Assembly (NCBI GenBank): GCA_008680965.1 | Contig: NAKE01000001.1 | Location: 868,001 to 932,000 of the forward strand | Direction: 5' to 3' | DNA: 64,000 nucleotides | Origin: Collinsella aerofaciens | GTDB taxonomy: Bacteria; Actinomycetota; Coriobacteriia; Coriobacteriales; Coriobacteriaceae | In this document: piece after piece, positions 31,739-39,180 of the stretch | Position numbering within the stretch: the first letter of the stretch is position 1 | How the letters are laid out: each line of letters begins with the position of its first letter | Made by a program: the position numbers and the translations under genes | The notes under the pieces: generated by a model | What the model was told of the DNA's origin: nothing | Databases searched by the model: none | What the model saw: the letters and a program-made list of their open reading frames with translations, nothing else

Positions 31739-32765
31739 CGATCTTGCTGACCGTGTTCTTTATGCCGCTGCTGGTGAGCCGCTTCGCCGAAAGGGTCACG
31801 CGAAGCCTCTGTATGTTGCCGTGATCGGATGCCTTGCCGGAGTGCTGGCGACCGGAGGGGTCGCCTACGCTGTTGTCAATTCCAGTTATTTTGCCTCTGC
31901 CTGGGGAAACCATGGCAACGGAGAGTCCGTTACCTGGACAAATGGCGGCTCGTCGGGGACGAAATATACCTACACCAGAGAGTTTGGTGATGGTATCGCG
32001 CCCCAAAGCCTGGAGGGTGCAGTCCAGAAGGTCAATCTGTCCGTCGAGGGCAACGGCTATACGCTCGACATTCATGAGATGGCAATCGACGAGAACGGTT
32101 GCGGTGCTGTGACGTTTACATTGTCCAATCCGAATGGCGTTAACTACTACAAGCCGGCGGCAGAGCTTGGCGAACTTGTTCTCTATGGTGAAGAAGAAGG
32201 GGGCGTCAGTACACCCAGCATGAACTTCGGCGAGGAATGGGCTGATACACGCTGCACCATTGATAAAGACACATCAAGCGACACGGTCATTAACGGCACG
32301 ATGTACTTTGCATCTTGGAATCGCGATCGAGATTTACGACATGCGGTCACCTGGAATATCTCCTGGACCGAGGGCAAAGGTGAGGATGCGAAGGTGATCG
32401 AGGTATCGACGCCAGAGTTTAACGTCGGAGCGTACGTCGATACAAAAGAACTCCGCTCCGATGACTCGCCTCTCGAGATCAGTCCGTTTTCCATCCAGAC
32501 GCACATCGATGATCTGGGCTATGAAGCAGTTGATCATAAACTGACCGTCACCTACAAGGATGGGTCAGAGCAGATTATCGAAGATGACGACGCAGGGGCG
32601 TACAATTTCTATGTTTCGATGGGACGCAATAGCGGAGAGAACATTTGGGTGCCAACGAAGTTGATTGATGTCGACCAAGTGGTTTCAGTAACGCTCGAAG
32701 GCACACGCTGCACTTCAACAGGGGGCGCCGAAACGTCGGAACCCTTTACCATCGTCTATTCGTAA
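31689..32765 (+). CDS. Membrane-anchored protein, putative anti-sigma/DUF4179-like partner of the sigma factor
   Basis: The 358-residue protein has a short cytoplasmic N-terminus (1-40), one membrane helix (about 41-63, LYVAVIGCLAGVLATGGVAY) and a large extracytoplasmic part rich in beta strands. The overall plan and the block around VNLSVEGNGYTLDIHEMAID recall DUF4179 proteins coded next to ECF sigmas in Firmicutes. GTG at 31689 follows AGGAGG six bases upstream, and the 50-bp overlap with the sigma gene implies coupled translation. It probably holds the sigma factor at the membrane until a signal arrives. The cytoplasmic part is too short to recognise a known anti-sigma domain, so this is context inference. 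Confidence 0.7.
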   Translation: MKSNQIKQAFESVQADSDLADRVLYAAAGEPLRRKGHAKPLYVAVIGCLAGVLATGGVAYAVVNSSYFASAWGNHGNGESVTWTNGGSSGTKYTYTREFGDGIAPQSLEGAVQKVNLSVEGNGYTLDIHEMAIDENGCGAVTFTLSNPNGVNYYKPAAELGELVLYGEEEGGVSTPSMNFGEEWADTRCTIDKDTSSDTVINGTMYFASWNRDRDLRHAVTWNISWTEGKGEDAKVIEVSTPEFNVGAYVDTKELRSDDSPLEISPFSIQTHIDDLGYEAVDHKLTVTYKDGSEQIIEDDDAGAYNFYVSMGRNSGENIWVPTKLIDVDQVVSVTLEGTRCTSTGGAETSEPFTIVYS

Positions 32766-32772
32766 GATTTGG

Positions 32773-32805
32773 GGCCGCTTTCTACTAGGGGAAGCGGCCT
32801 TCTTT
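32773..32805 (+). terminator. Terminator of the sigma/anti-sigma operon
   Basis: The stem GGCCGCTT...AAGCGGCC is followed by TTCTTT, 8 bp after the stop codon. Confidence 0.8.
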
Positions 32806-32850
32806 GCGGTAAATGGGCGGTTAGACCGCACGATATTCGCCTGCATTCCT

Positions 32851-32971
32851 GAAGTATGCGGCAAAATCTTGATGGGTCGACCACACCGTATATGCTCAAG
32901 CGCTCTACCTGCGGGTTTATTATCGCAAAACCCCGGTGCGCTCGGCGGGTCCAGAATTTGCCGCATACTTC
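32851..32971. repeat. 121-bp nested palindrome (MITE-like)
   Basis: The outer arms GAAGTATGCGGCAAAATCT (from 32851) and its complement ending at 32971 match over about 20 bp with one or two mismatches. The middle holds a second hairpin, CGGGTTT...AAAACCCCG. No open frame or T-tract explains it. It shares the nested plan of E1-E3 but none of their core sequence. Together with P4b and E2 it fills the 682-bp gap before rpsL. Confidence 0.7.
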
Positions 32972-33049
32972 CGAAAGCGCCGCCGATTTCCATGCGACAG
33001 GTGAGAACAGATCACCGTTGGAGCGCGACGTTTCCCCAGATAAAACCGA

Positions 33050-33074
33050 CCAAAATAAACCTGTCCCTTTTTGG
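33050..33074 (+). repeat. CTGTCCC-core palindrome, type P4, copy b
   Basis: CCAAAATAAACCTGTCCC then TTTTTGG. It is the inverted partner of 31096-31120, so the two copies bracket the sigma/anti-sigma operon. Confidence 0.7.
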
Positions 33075-33102
33075 CAGGTAACGTTGCCCCGACGAGCGCG
33101 TC

Positions 33103-33241
33103 GGATTCCCGGTCCGGGCGGCCCGCTGTTTAAGTTTGTCGCGAGTTCCGCACGCAAAGGAAAGCACTTAATGTGCTTTCCGTCTTGCGCAGGACTGTAG
33201 AGCAGCAAACTTAAACAGCGGGCCGCCCGGACCGGGGATCC
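33103..33241. repeat. Large hairpin element E2, upstream of rpsL
   Basis: The arms 33108-33138 and 33206-33236 are perfectly complementary over 31 bp and extend to 36 bp (33103-33241) with one G-T pair. The 67-bp core 33139-33205 is identical to the core of E3 at 50411-50477 and contains GGAAAGCAC-TTAA-TGTGCTTTCC-type pairing. Arm sequence differs from E1 and E3 except for TTAAGTTTG next to the core. No T-tract follows. Confidence 0.88.
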
Positions 33242-33325
33242 GCCAGCGCGCACAGGAGGGGATTCCTTTTGTGTAGGCTTTGCGGAAATGTGCCAATTTT
33301 GGGATACGCCCGGCGGCGTGGTCTG

Positions 33326-33354
33326 TTGACGGCACAGCTAACGCCACGTATCCT
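33326..33354 (+). promoter_or_regulatory. Probable rpsL operon promoter
   Basis: TTGACG (33326-33331), 17 bases, TATCCT (33349-33354), about 94 bp before rpsL. Just upstream, GGGATACGCCCGGCGGCGTG (33301-33320) resembles the motif before rplC and rplB. E2 ends 85 bp before the -35. Confidence 0.65.
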
Positions 33355-33447
33355 ATCGAACTGCGTGTTTCGTAGGGGGATGCTGACCCCTCGATTCAAG
33401 CCGTTGCACTTTACAGAAAGCTGGAATCATTCGAGAAGGAGTACGCT

Positions 33448-33825
33448 TTGCCTACTATTAACCAGCTGGTTCGCCAGGGCCGTCGTTCCGTGCCCAAGAA
33501 GTCCAAGAACGCTGCTCTGCAGCACAACTCCCAGAAGCGCGGCGTGTGCACCCGCGTCTTCACCACGAGCCCCAAGAAGCCGAACTCGGCTCTTCGTAAG
33601 GTTGCCCGTGTTCGCCTTGTCAACGGCATCGAAGTTACTGCTTACATCCCGGGTGAGGGCCACAACCTGCAGGAGCACTCCATCGTGCTCGTCCGCGGCG
33701 GTCGTGTCCGTGACCTCCCTGGTGTCCGTTATCACGTCATCCGTGGCGCCTACGACGCTGCTCCGGTCCAGAACCGTATGCAGGCCCGTTCCAAGTACGG
33801 TGCTAAGCGCCCCAAGGCCAAATAA
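33448..33825 (+). CDS. rpsL: 30S ribosomal protein S12
   Basis: The 125-residue protein sits at the decoding centre and is the streptomycin-response protein. TTG at 33448 follows GAAGGAG. The conserved TSPKKPNSALRK places Lys43 as in sensitive strains, but position 88 is Arg (GGRVRDLPGVRYH) where E. coli and Mycobacterium have Lys. K88R is a known streptomycin-resistance change in M. tuberculosis. It begins the str operon rpsL-rpsG-fusA-rpsJ. Confidence 0.98.
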   Translation: MPTINQLVRQGRRSVPKKSKNAALQHNSQKRGVCTRVFTTSPKKPNSALRKVARVRLVNGIEVTAYIPGEGHNLQEHSIVLVRGGRVRDLPGVRYHVIRGAYDAAPVQNRMQARSKYGAKRPKAK

Positions 33826-33899
33826 GCCAGATAACGTTTTGATACTTTCGCCGTGTGCCGTCTTGAGCGCCGCACGGTAGACACTTAAGGAGATTTCAC

Positions 33900-34373
33900 A
33901 TGCCGCGTCGTGCAGCAGCTAATCGTCGTGAGGTTCAGCCTGACGCCGTTTACAACAACCGCCTGGTGACTCAGCTCATCAACAAGGTCCTTCTTGACGG
34001 CAAGAAGGCCACCGCTGAGCGTATCGTTTACACCGCTTTCGAGATCGTTGCCGAGAAGTCCGAGGGTGGCGACGCTCTCGCTACCTTCAAGAAGGCTATG
34101 GACAACGTCAAGCCCACGCTCGAGGTTAAGCCCAAGCGTGTCGGTGGCGCTACCTATCAGGTCCCGATGGAGGTCAACTCCCGTCGTTCCACCGCTCTGG
34201 GCATCCGCTGGATTGTCAACTTCTCCCGCGCTCGCAAGGAGAAGACCATGGCCGAGCGTCTCGCCAACGAGATCCTCGACGCTTCCAACGGCCTGGGCGC
34301 TTCCGTCAAGAAGCGTGAGGACGTCTTCAAGATGGCCGAGGCCAACCGCGCGTTCTCTCACTATCGTTGGTAA
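33900..34373 (+). CDS. rpsG: 30S ribosomal protein S7
   Basis: The 157-residue head protein of the 30S subunit nucleates 16S 3'-domain assembly. The N-terminus MPRRAAANRREVQPDAVYNN and the later VGGATYQVPMEV are diagnostic. ATG at 33900 follows AAGGAG. It lies 74 bp after rpsL and 19 bp before fusA. In E. coli S7 represses the str operon by binding the rpsL-rpsG spacer; the spacer here is similar in length, so a comparable control is possible but not shown. Confidence 0.98.
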   Translation: MPRRAAANRREVQPDAVYNNRLVTQLINKVLLDGKKATAERIVYTAFEIVAEKSEGGDALATFKKAMDNVKPTLEVKPKRVGGATYQVPMEVNSRRSTALGIRWIVNFSRARKEKTMAERLANEILDASNGLGASVKKREDVFKMAEANRAFSHYRW

Positions 34374-34392
34374 GTTAAGGTAAGGAACTAAC

Positions 34393-36492
34393 ATGGCTAA
34401 GCCTAAGTACAAGCTTTCCGATACCCGTAACATCGGCATCATGGCCCACATCGATGCTGGTAAGACCACCACGACCGAGCGTATTCTTTACTACACCGGT
34501 AAGACCCACAAGATCGGTGAGGTCCATGAGGGCGCTGCCACCATGGACTGGATGGTTCAGGAGCAGGAGCGCGGCGTAACCATTACCTCCGCTGCTACCA
34601 CGTGCTTCTGGAACAAGGACGGTAAGGACTACCGCATCCAGATCATCGACACCCCGGGCCACGTTGACTTCACCGCCGAGGTTGAGCGCTGCCTGCGCGT
34701 CCTCGATGGCGCTGTCGCCGTCTTCGACGCCGTTGCCGGCGTTCAGCCCCAGTCTGAGACCGTTTGGCGTCAGGCTTCTACCTTCAACGTCCCCCGCATC
34801 GCCTTCATCAACAAGTATGACCGCGTGGGCGCTGACTTCTTCAACGCTATCGAGACCATGAAGGATCGTCTCGACGCTAACGCCGTGGCCGCTCAGGTCC
34901 CGATGGGCGCCGAGGACAACTTCTGGGGCGTCATCGACCTGGTCACCATGACTGCATGGGACTTCAAGGCCGACGACAAGGGCATGACCTACCCCGAGCC
35001 GATGGACGAGATCCCGGCTGAGTTTGCCGACATCGCTGCCACCAAGCGCGAGGAGCTCCTCGACGCTGCTGCCAGCTTTGACGACGAGCTCATGGAGAAG
35101 ATCCTCATGGAGGAGGACTTCACCGTCGAGGAGCTCAAGGCTGCTCTGCGCAAGGGCGTTCTGGCCAACGAGCTCAACCTCGTCTTTGTGGGTTCCGCCT
35201 ACAAGAACAAGGGCGTTCAGGAGCTGCTCGACGCTGTCGTCGACTACCTGCCCAGCCCGCTTGACGTTGAGGCCGTCACCGGTACCGATCCGGACACCGG
35301 CGAGGAGATCCAGCGTCATCCTTCCTTCGACGAGCCCTTCTCCGGCCTGGTCTTCAAGATCATGACCGATCCGTTCGTCGGTAAGCTCACCTATGTCCGC
35401 GTTTACTCCGGCCGCGCCGAGTCCGGCTCCTACGTGGTCAACGCTTCCAACGGTCAGCGCGAGCGTCTCGGCCGCATTCTCGAGATGAACGCCGCCGAGC
35501 GTATCGACCGTGACGACGCTGCCGCCGGCGACATCGTCGCTTGCGTCGGCTTCAAGAACTCCACCACCGGTGACACCCTGTGCGCCGAGGGCAAGGAGAT
35601 CGTCCTCGAGAAGATCGAGTTCGCTAAGCCCGTTATCGACGTTGCCATCGAGCCCAAGACCAAGGCCGAGCAGGACAAGATGTCCCTGGCTCTGACCAAG
35701 CTCGCCGAGGAGGACCCGACTTTCCAAGTGTCCACCAACCACGAGACCGGCCAGACCATCATCGCCGGCATGGGCGAGCTGCACCTCGAGATCATCGTCG
35801 ACCGTCTGCTCCGTGAGTTCAAGGTTGACGCTAACGTTGGTAAGCCCCAGGTTGCCTACCGCGAGACCGCTGGTCACGACGTCGAGAAGGCTGAGGGCAA
35901 GTTCGTCCGTCAGTCCGGCGGTCGCGGTCAGTACGGCCACGCCGTCATCAAGCTCGAGAAGATGGAGGAGGGCTTCGGCTACGAGTTCGTCAATGCTATC
36001 GTCGGCGGCGTCGTGCCCAAGGAGTACATCCCGTCCATCGACAAGGGCATTCAGGAGGCCCTGAACACCGGTGTTATCGCCGGCTTCCCGGTCCTCGACG
36101 TCAAGGTCACCCTGTTCGACGGTTCTTACCACGAGGTCGACTCCTCCGAGGCCGCCTTCAAGATCGCCGGTTCCATGGCTATCAAGGACGCCCTCAAGAA
36201 GTCTGATCCGCAGCTGCTCGAGCCGATCATGGCTGTCGAGGTCGAGACCCCCGAGCAGTACATGGGCGACGTTATGGGCAACCTCTCCGGTCGCCGCGGC
36301 AAGATCGAGGGCATGGAGGATCGCAAGAACAGCAAGCTCATCCGTGCCAAGGTGCCGCTGGGCGAGATGTTCGGTTACGCTACCGACCTTCGCTCCCAGA
36401 CCCAGGGCCGTGCATCCTACACGATGCAGTTCGACTCTTATGAGCCCGCGCCCAAGTCCATTGTGGACGAGGTCATGAGCAAGAACGCCTAA
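34393..36492 (+). CDS. fusA: Elongation factor G
   Basis: This 699-residue GTPase drives translocation and, with RRF, ribosome recycling. The G motifs are clear: AHIDAGKTTT near 17-26, DTPGHVDF near 85-92, and NKYD in place of the usual NKxD. Domains II-V follow at normal length. ATG at 34393 follows TAAGGAA. No fusidic-acid-type change could be judged by eye. It is the third gene of the str operon; EF-Tu (tuf), which often follows, is absent and rpsJ comes next. Confidence 0.98.
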   Translation: MAKPKYKLSDTRNIGIMAHIDAGKTTTTERILYYTGKTHKIGEVHEGAATMDWMVQEQERGVTITSAATTCFWNKDGKDYRIQIIDTPGHVDFTAEVERCLRVLDGAVAVFDAVAGVQPQSETVWRQASTFNVPRIAFINKYDRVGADFFNAIETMKDRLDANAVAAQVPMGAEDNFWGVIDLVTMTAWDFKADDKGMTYPEPMDEIPAEFADIAATKREELLDAAASFDDELMEKILMEEDFTVEELKAALRKGVLANELNLVFVGSAYKNKGVQELLDAVVDYLPSPLDVEAVTGTDPDTGEEIQRHPSFDEPFSGLVFKIMTDPFVGKLTYVRVYSGRAESGSYVVNASNGQRERLGRILEMNAAERIDRDDAAAGDIVACVGFKNSTTGDTLCAEGKEIVLEKIEFAKPVIDVAIEPKTKAEQDKMSLALTKLAEEDPTFQVSTNHETGQTIIAGMGELHLEIIVDRLLREFKVDANVGKPQVAYRETAGHDVEKAEGKFVRQSGGRGQYGHAVIKLEKMEEGFGYEFVNAIVGGVVPKEYIPSIDKGIQEALNTGVIAGFPVLDVKVTLFDGSYHEVDSSEAAFKIAGSMAIKDALKKSDPQLLEPIMAVEVETPEQYMGDVMGNLSGRRGKIEGMEDRKNSKLIRAKVPLGEMFGYATDLRSQTQGRASYTMQFDSYEPAPKSIVDEVMSKNA

Positions 36493-36552
36493 GTTCGAGC
36501 TCCCTGTTACGTAATCCGCGAGAACATCTCTCGCACTCTTTGGAGGTTTAAG

Positions 36553-36861
36553 TTGGCTACCCAGAAGATCCGCATTCGCCTCAAGGGCTATGATCACGAG
36601 GTCGTCGATCAGTCCGCGAAGCTCATCGTCGAGACCGCTCAGAAGACCGGCGCTCGCGTTTCCGGTCCTGTCCCCCTGCCCACCGAGCGCAACCTGTACA
36701 CGGTTATCCGCTCGCCGCACGTGAACAAGGACTCCCGTGAGCAGTTCGAGATGCGCACCCACAAGCGCCTCATCGACATCCTCGACCCCACCTCGGGCAC
36801 CGTTGATTCGCTCATGCGTCTCGACCTCCCCGCTGGCGTCGACATCGACATCAAGCTCTAA
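36553..36861 (+). CDS. rpsJ: 30S ribosomal protein S10
   Basis: The 102-residue protein of the 30S head also acts as NusE in antitermination. KIRIRLKGYDHEVVDQSA and SPHVNKDSREQFEMRTHKR (read as two blocks) are diagnostic. TTG at 36553 follows TTTGGAGG with good spacing. It usually begins the S10 operon (rpsJ-rplC-...). Here it ends the str operon at a strong terminator and rplC is about 14 kb away. Confidence 0.97.
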   Translation: MATQKIRIRLKGYDHEVVDQSAKLIVETAQKTGARVSGPVPLPTERNLYTVIRSPHVNKDSREQFEMRTHKRLIDILDPTSGTVDSLMRLDLPAGVDIDIKL

Positions 36862-36880
36862 GCGATATCGCTCATAGCTT

Positions 36881-36918
36881 AAAGGGCCCCGCTGCCGTTA
36901 CGGTAGCGGGGCCCTTTT
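36881..36918. terminator. Bidirectional terminator between rpsJ and birA
   Basis: A 17-bp GC-rich stem (AAAGGGCCCCGCTGCCG with a near-perfect complement) is followed by TTTTGTTTTG on the plus strand; the minus strand ends in TTT. It serves rpsJ and the convergent birA. Confidence 0.92.
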
Positions 36919-36977
36919 GTTTTGAGTTTAGATTTTGGGATAGCGAATTCGTCTGCCGAGCCGGCGGCTGCGGCGCC

Positions 36978-37754
36978 CTATTCGCTCAGGGGGCGCAAGG
37001 ATGCTTCTTCGAAGTGGAAGACGCACAAGCCGCTCTCGGTCTCAATGCATGCGCGGCCGCAATCGTCGACCGTTCTAAATATGCCTTGTGCCAGCTCGTC
37101 TCCAGCGGGGGAGCGGGCGATAACGTGCTTCCCGATCCAATTGAGGTGAGCGATATATTCGTCGTGGACGGGCGCGAGCGGACCGGCGTCTTCTTCCTTG
37201 GCGTTGAGGCGCTCTGCCCAGCTATCTACAGCGTCTATAACTGCGTGATAGACCTCATCGAGGAGCATGTCGACGGCGGGAACGCTCTCGTTGAGGTCCG
37301 AGAGGCCAATTGCCGTCAGGCCGCCATCGGGCACCTCTTGGGGCGTGTAGTTTACGTTGACACCAATGCCGCAGACGGCGAAAGGTTTGCCTTCGTTATC
37401 GCGTGCGGCCTCGACCAGAATGCCGCCGAGCTTGCGTCCTCGCGCGACCAGGTCGTTGGGCCACTTGAGGGCTATTTCGCTTGCAAGGCCTTGCTTTTCG
37501 AGTGCTTCGAGCACCGCTAGGCCGCTGACGGCGGCAAGACCAGAGTACTTTGCGGGATTAACGCATGGACGCAGGACAATCGAAAGCAATAGGTTGCCGG
37601 CGGTTGAATCCCACTTGTGGCCGCGCCGGCCGCGTCCTGCCGTTTGCGCGCGGGCGGCAAGTCCTGTGCCGTGCGGCGCACCCTGTTTTCCTGCCTCGAG
37701 CAGGTCATCATTGGTCGATCCGGTTACATCGACAATCGTTAATTGGGCATCCAT
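36978..37754 (-). CDS. birA: Biotin-[acetyl-CoA carboxylase] ligase
   Basis: The 258-residue cytoplasmic enzyme activates biotin with ATP and attaches it to the carrier Lys of AccB. The catalytic loop AGRGRRGHKW and the KWPNDLVARGRKLGGILVE block are typical. There is no N-terminal helix-turn-helix, so it is the non-regulatory class I form. ATG at 37754 (MDAQLTIVDVTGSTN) follows GGAGGT; a longer frame lacks a ribosome site. It is divergent from the fab/acc operon, whose product AccB is its substrate. Confidence 0.93.
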   Translation of the reverse strand: MDAQLTIVDVTGSTNDDLLEAGKQGAPHGTGLAARAQTAGRGRRGHKWDSTAGNLLLSIVLRPCVNPAKYSGLAAVSGLAVLEALEKQGLASEIALKWPNDLVARGRKLGGILVEAARDNEGKPFAVCGIGVNVNYTPQEVPDGGLTAIGLSDLNESVPAVDMLLDEVYHAVIDAVDSWAERLNAKEEDAGPLAPVHDEYIAHLNWIGKHVIARSPAGDELAQGIFRTVDDCGRACIETESGLCVFHFEEASLRPLSE

Positions 37755-37848
37755 AGCGGCTGCTACCTCCTTATTGAATAAGTGAATGACGCAATGGTGT
37801 CGAGAGATAGACACAATGTGAAGCCTTTGTCGCATTTGGACAATTTAA

Positions 37849-37912
37849 TGTTAACACGTCAACAAAGACTGAAATGCGTTATCCTCTCTTGGTCGATGTA
37901 AACACGTCAACA
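37849..37912 (+). promoter_or_regulatory. Paired operator-like repeats and promoter before fabH
   Basis: TGTTAACACGTCAACA (37849-37864) and TGTAAACACGTCAACA (37897-37912) differ at one position; each is a pseudo-palindrome of the form TGTTRAC-AC-GTYAACA. Between them TATCCT (about 37880-37885) could be a -10. The second copy lies just before the fabH ribosome site. The layout suggests a repressor binding both sides of the promoter, as FabT/FapR-type regulators do; the actual regulator is unknown. Confidence 0.6.
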
Positions 37913-37930
37913 ACTCAAAGGAGGTTAGTG

Positions 37931-38890
37931 ATGGGTTTCACGATTCTTGGAACAGGTTCGGCACTTCCTGAGCGCAGTGTTTCCAATGACGAGCTGTCTG
38001 AGTTCCTCGATACCTCGGATGAGTGGATTTTTACTCGCACAGGTATCAAGAGCCGCCACGTCTGCACCACCGAGTCACTTGACGACCTTGCCGTAACAGC
38101 GAGCGAGCGGGCACTCCAGGTGTCCGGAATCGACGCGAGCCAGCTGGATCTGATCGTCTGCTCGACGACGACGGGTGACCACCTTGTTCCCGCCGAGGCG
38201 TGTGCCGTTGCTGAGCGACTAGGCGCGACGTGCCCTGCCTTCGATGTCTCGGCGGCTTGTGCCGGCTTCGTATTTGCGCTCGATGTCGCCGAGGGCTATA
38301 TCGCCCGCAGCCGTGCCGAGCGCGTGCTTGTTGTTGCTGCCGAGCAGATGACGCGCGCGCTCGAGTGGACCGACCGTGCCACCTGCGTGCTATTTGGCGA
38401 TGGGGCAGGCGCCGCAGTGATTGAAGCTGGGGGAGACAACCCCCTTGCCGTTGAGCTTTCGACGGCGCCCGACGTCGAGACGTTGCGCGTTCCCGGTCTG
38501 GTCGGTACCTCGCCGTTTAAGGCTTCCGCAGATAGCGCGAGCGTGCTGTCCATGAATGGCCGCCGCGTGTTCAAGTTCGGCGTCAACGCCATCTGTGACA
38601 CGGTCCATAAGCTTGCGATCGATGCGAGCATTTTGGTCGAAGACATCGATCATTTTGTATTCCATCAGGCTAACGAACGAATCCTGAGCCAGGCGGTCAA
38701 GCGTCTGGGCGTGCCGGACGAGCGTGTGGTTCGCACGTTGCGCGAGACCGGCAACATTTCGAGCGCATGCATTCCGCTTGCCCTCGACCGGCTGGCAAAC
38801 GCCGGTGCACTTCACACGGGCGACACGATCGCCTTGGTTGGATTTGGCGCCGGTCTGGATATAGGTGGCTATCTGCTTCGTTGGAAGTAG
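37931..38890 (+). CDS. fabH: 3-oxoacyl-ACP synthase III
   Basis: The 319-residue condensing enzyme begins fatty-acid synthesis by joining an acyl-CoA to malonyl-ACP. The catalytic triad is visible: Cys110 in DVSAACAGF, His in FVFHQANERIL and Asn in ETGNISSA. ATG at 37931 follows AAAGGAGG. It is the first gene of a ten-gene operon (fabH to accDA), downstream of two matching operator-like repeats. Confidence 0.96.
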   Translation: MGFTILGTGSALPERSVSNDELSEFLDTSDEWIFTRTGIKSRHVCTTESLDDLAVTASERALQVSGIDASQLDLIVCSTTTGDHLVPAEACAVAERLGATCPAFDVSAACAGFVFALDVAEGYIARSRAERVLVVAAEQMTRALEWTDRATCVLFGDGAGAAVIEAGGDNPLAVELSTAPDVETLRVPGLVGTSPFKASADSASVLSMNGRRVFKFGVNAICDTVHKLAIDASILVEDIDHFVFHQANERILSQAVKRLGVPDERVVRTLRETGNISSACIPLALDRLANAGALHTGDTIALVGFGAGLDIGGYLLRWK

Positions 38891-38941
38891 TCGCACATAG
38901 GAAATAAAAACGCCCTAGGGCACAACCAAAGGAGAACTACC

Positions 38942-39178
38942 ATGGCAGATCAGAAGACCTTCGAGCGCGTTTGCGACGTTATCCGCGAGACCGCTGGTCT
39001 TGACGACGTTGAGATGAAGCCCGAGTCCACGCTCGAGGAGATTGGTCTCGACAGCCTGGGCACCGTCGAGATCCTCGTCGCCGTCGAGGACGAGTTTGGC
39101 ATCCAGCTCGATACCGAGGAGAACCCCAAGACGGTCGGCGAGTTCGCCGATACGGTCGAGGCGGCATTGGAGAAGTAG
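38942..39178 (+). CDS. acpP: Acyl carrier protein
   Basis: The 78-residue acidic carrier holds growing acyl chains on a 4'-phosphopantetheine arm at Ser38 (LDSLGTVEI). ATG at 38942 follows AAAGGAG. It lies 51 bp after fabH and 2 bp before fabK. The length is normal. The phosphopantetheinyl transferase AcpS is not in this window. Confidence 0.96.
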   Translation: MADQKTFERVCDVIRETAGLDDVEMKPESTLEEIGLDSLGTVEILVAVEDEFGIQLDTEENPKTVGEFADTVEAALEK

Positions 39179-39180
39179 AG

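Noticed and set aside
33139..33205. The identical 67-bp cores at 33 kb and 50 kb as CRISPR repeats or retron parts
   Set aside because: There are only single units 17 kb apart, no spacer array, and no cas or reverse-transcriptase gene in the window.
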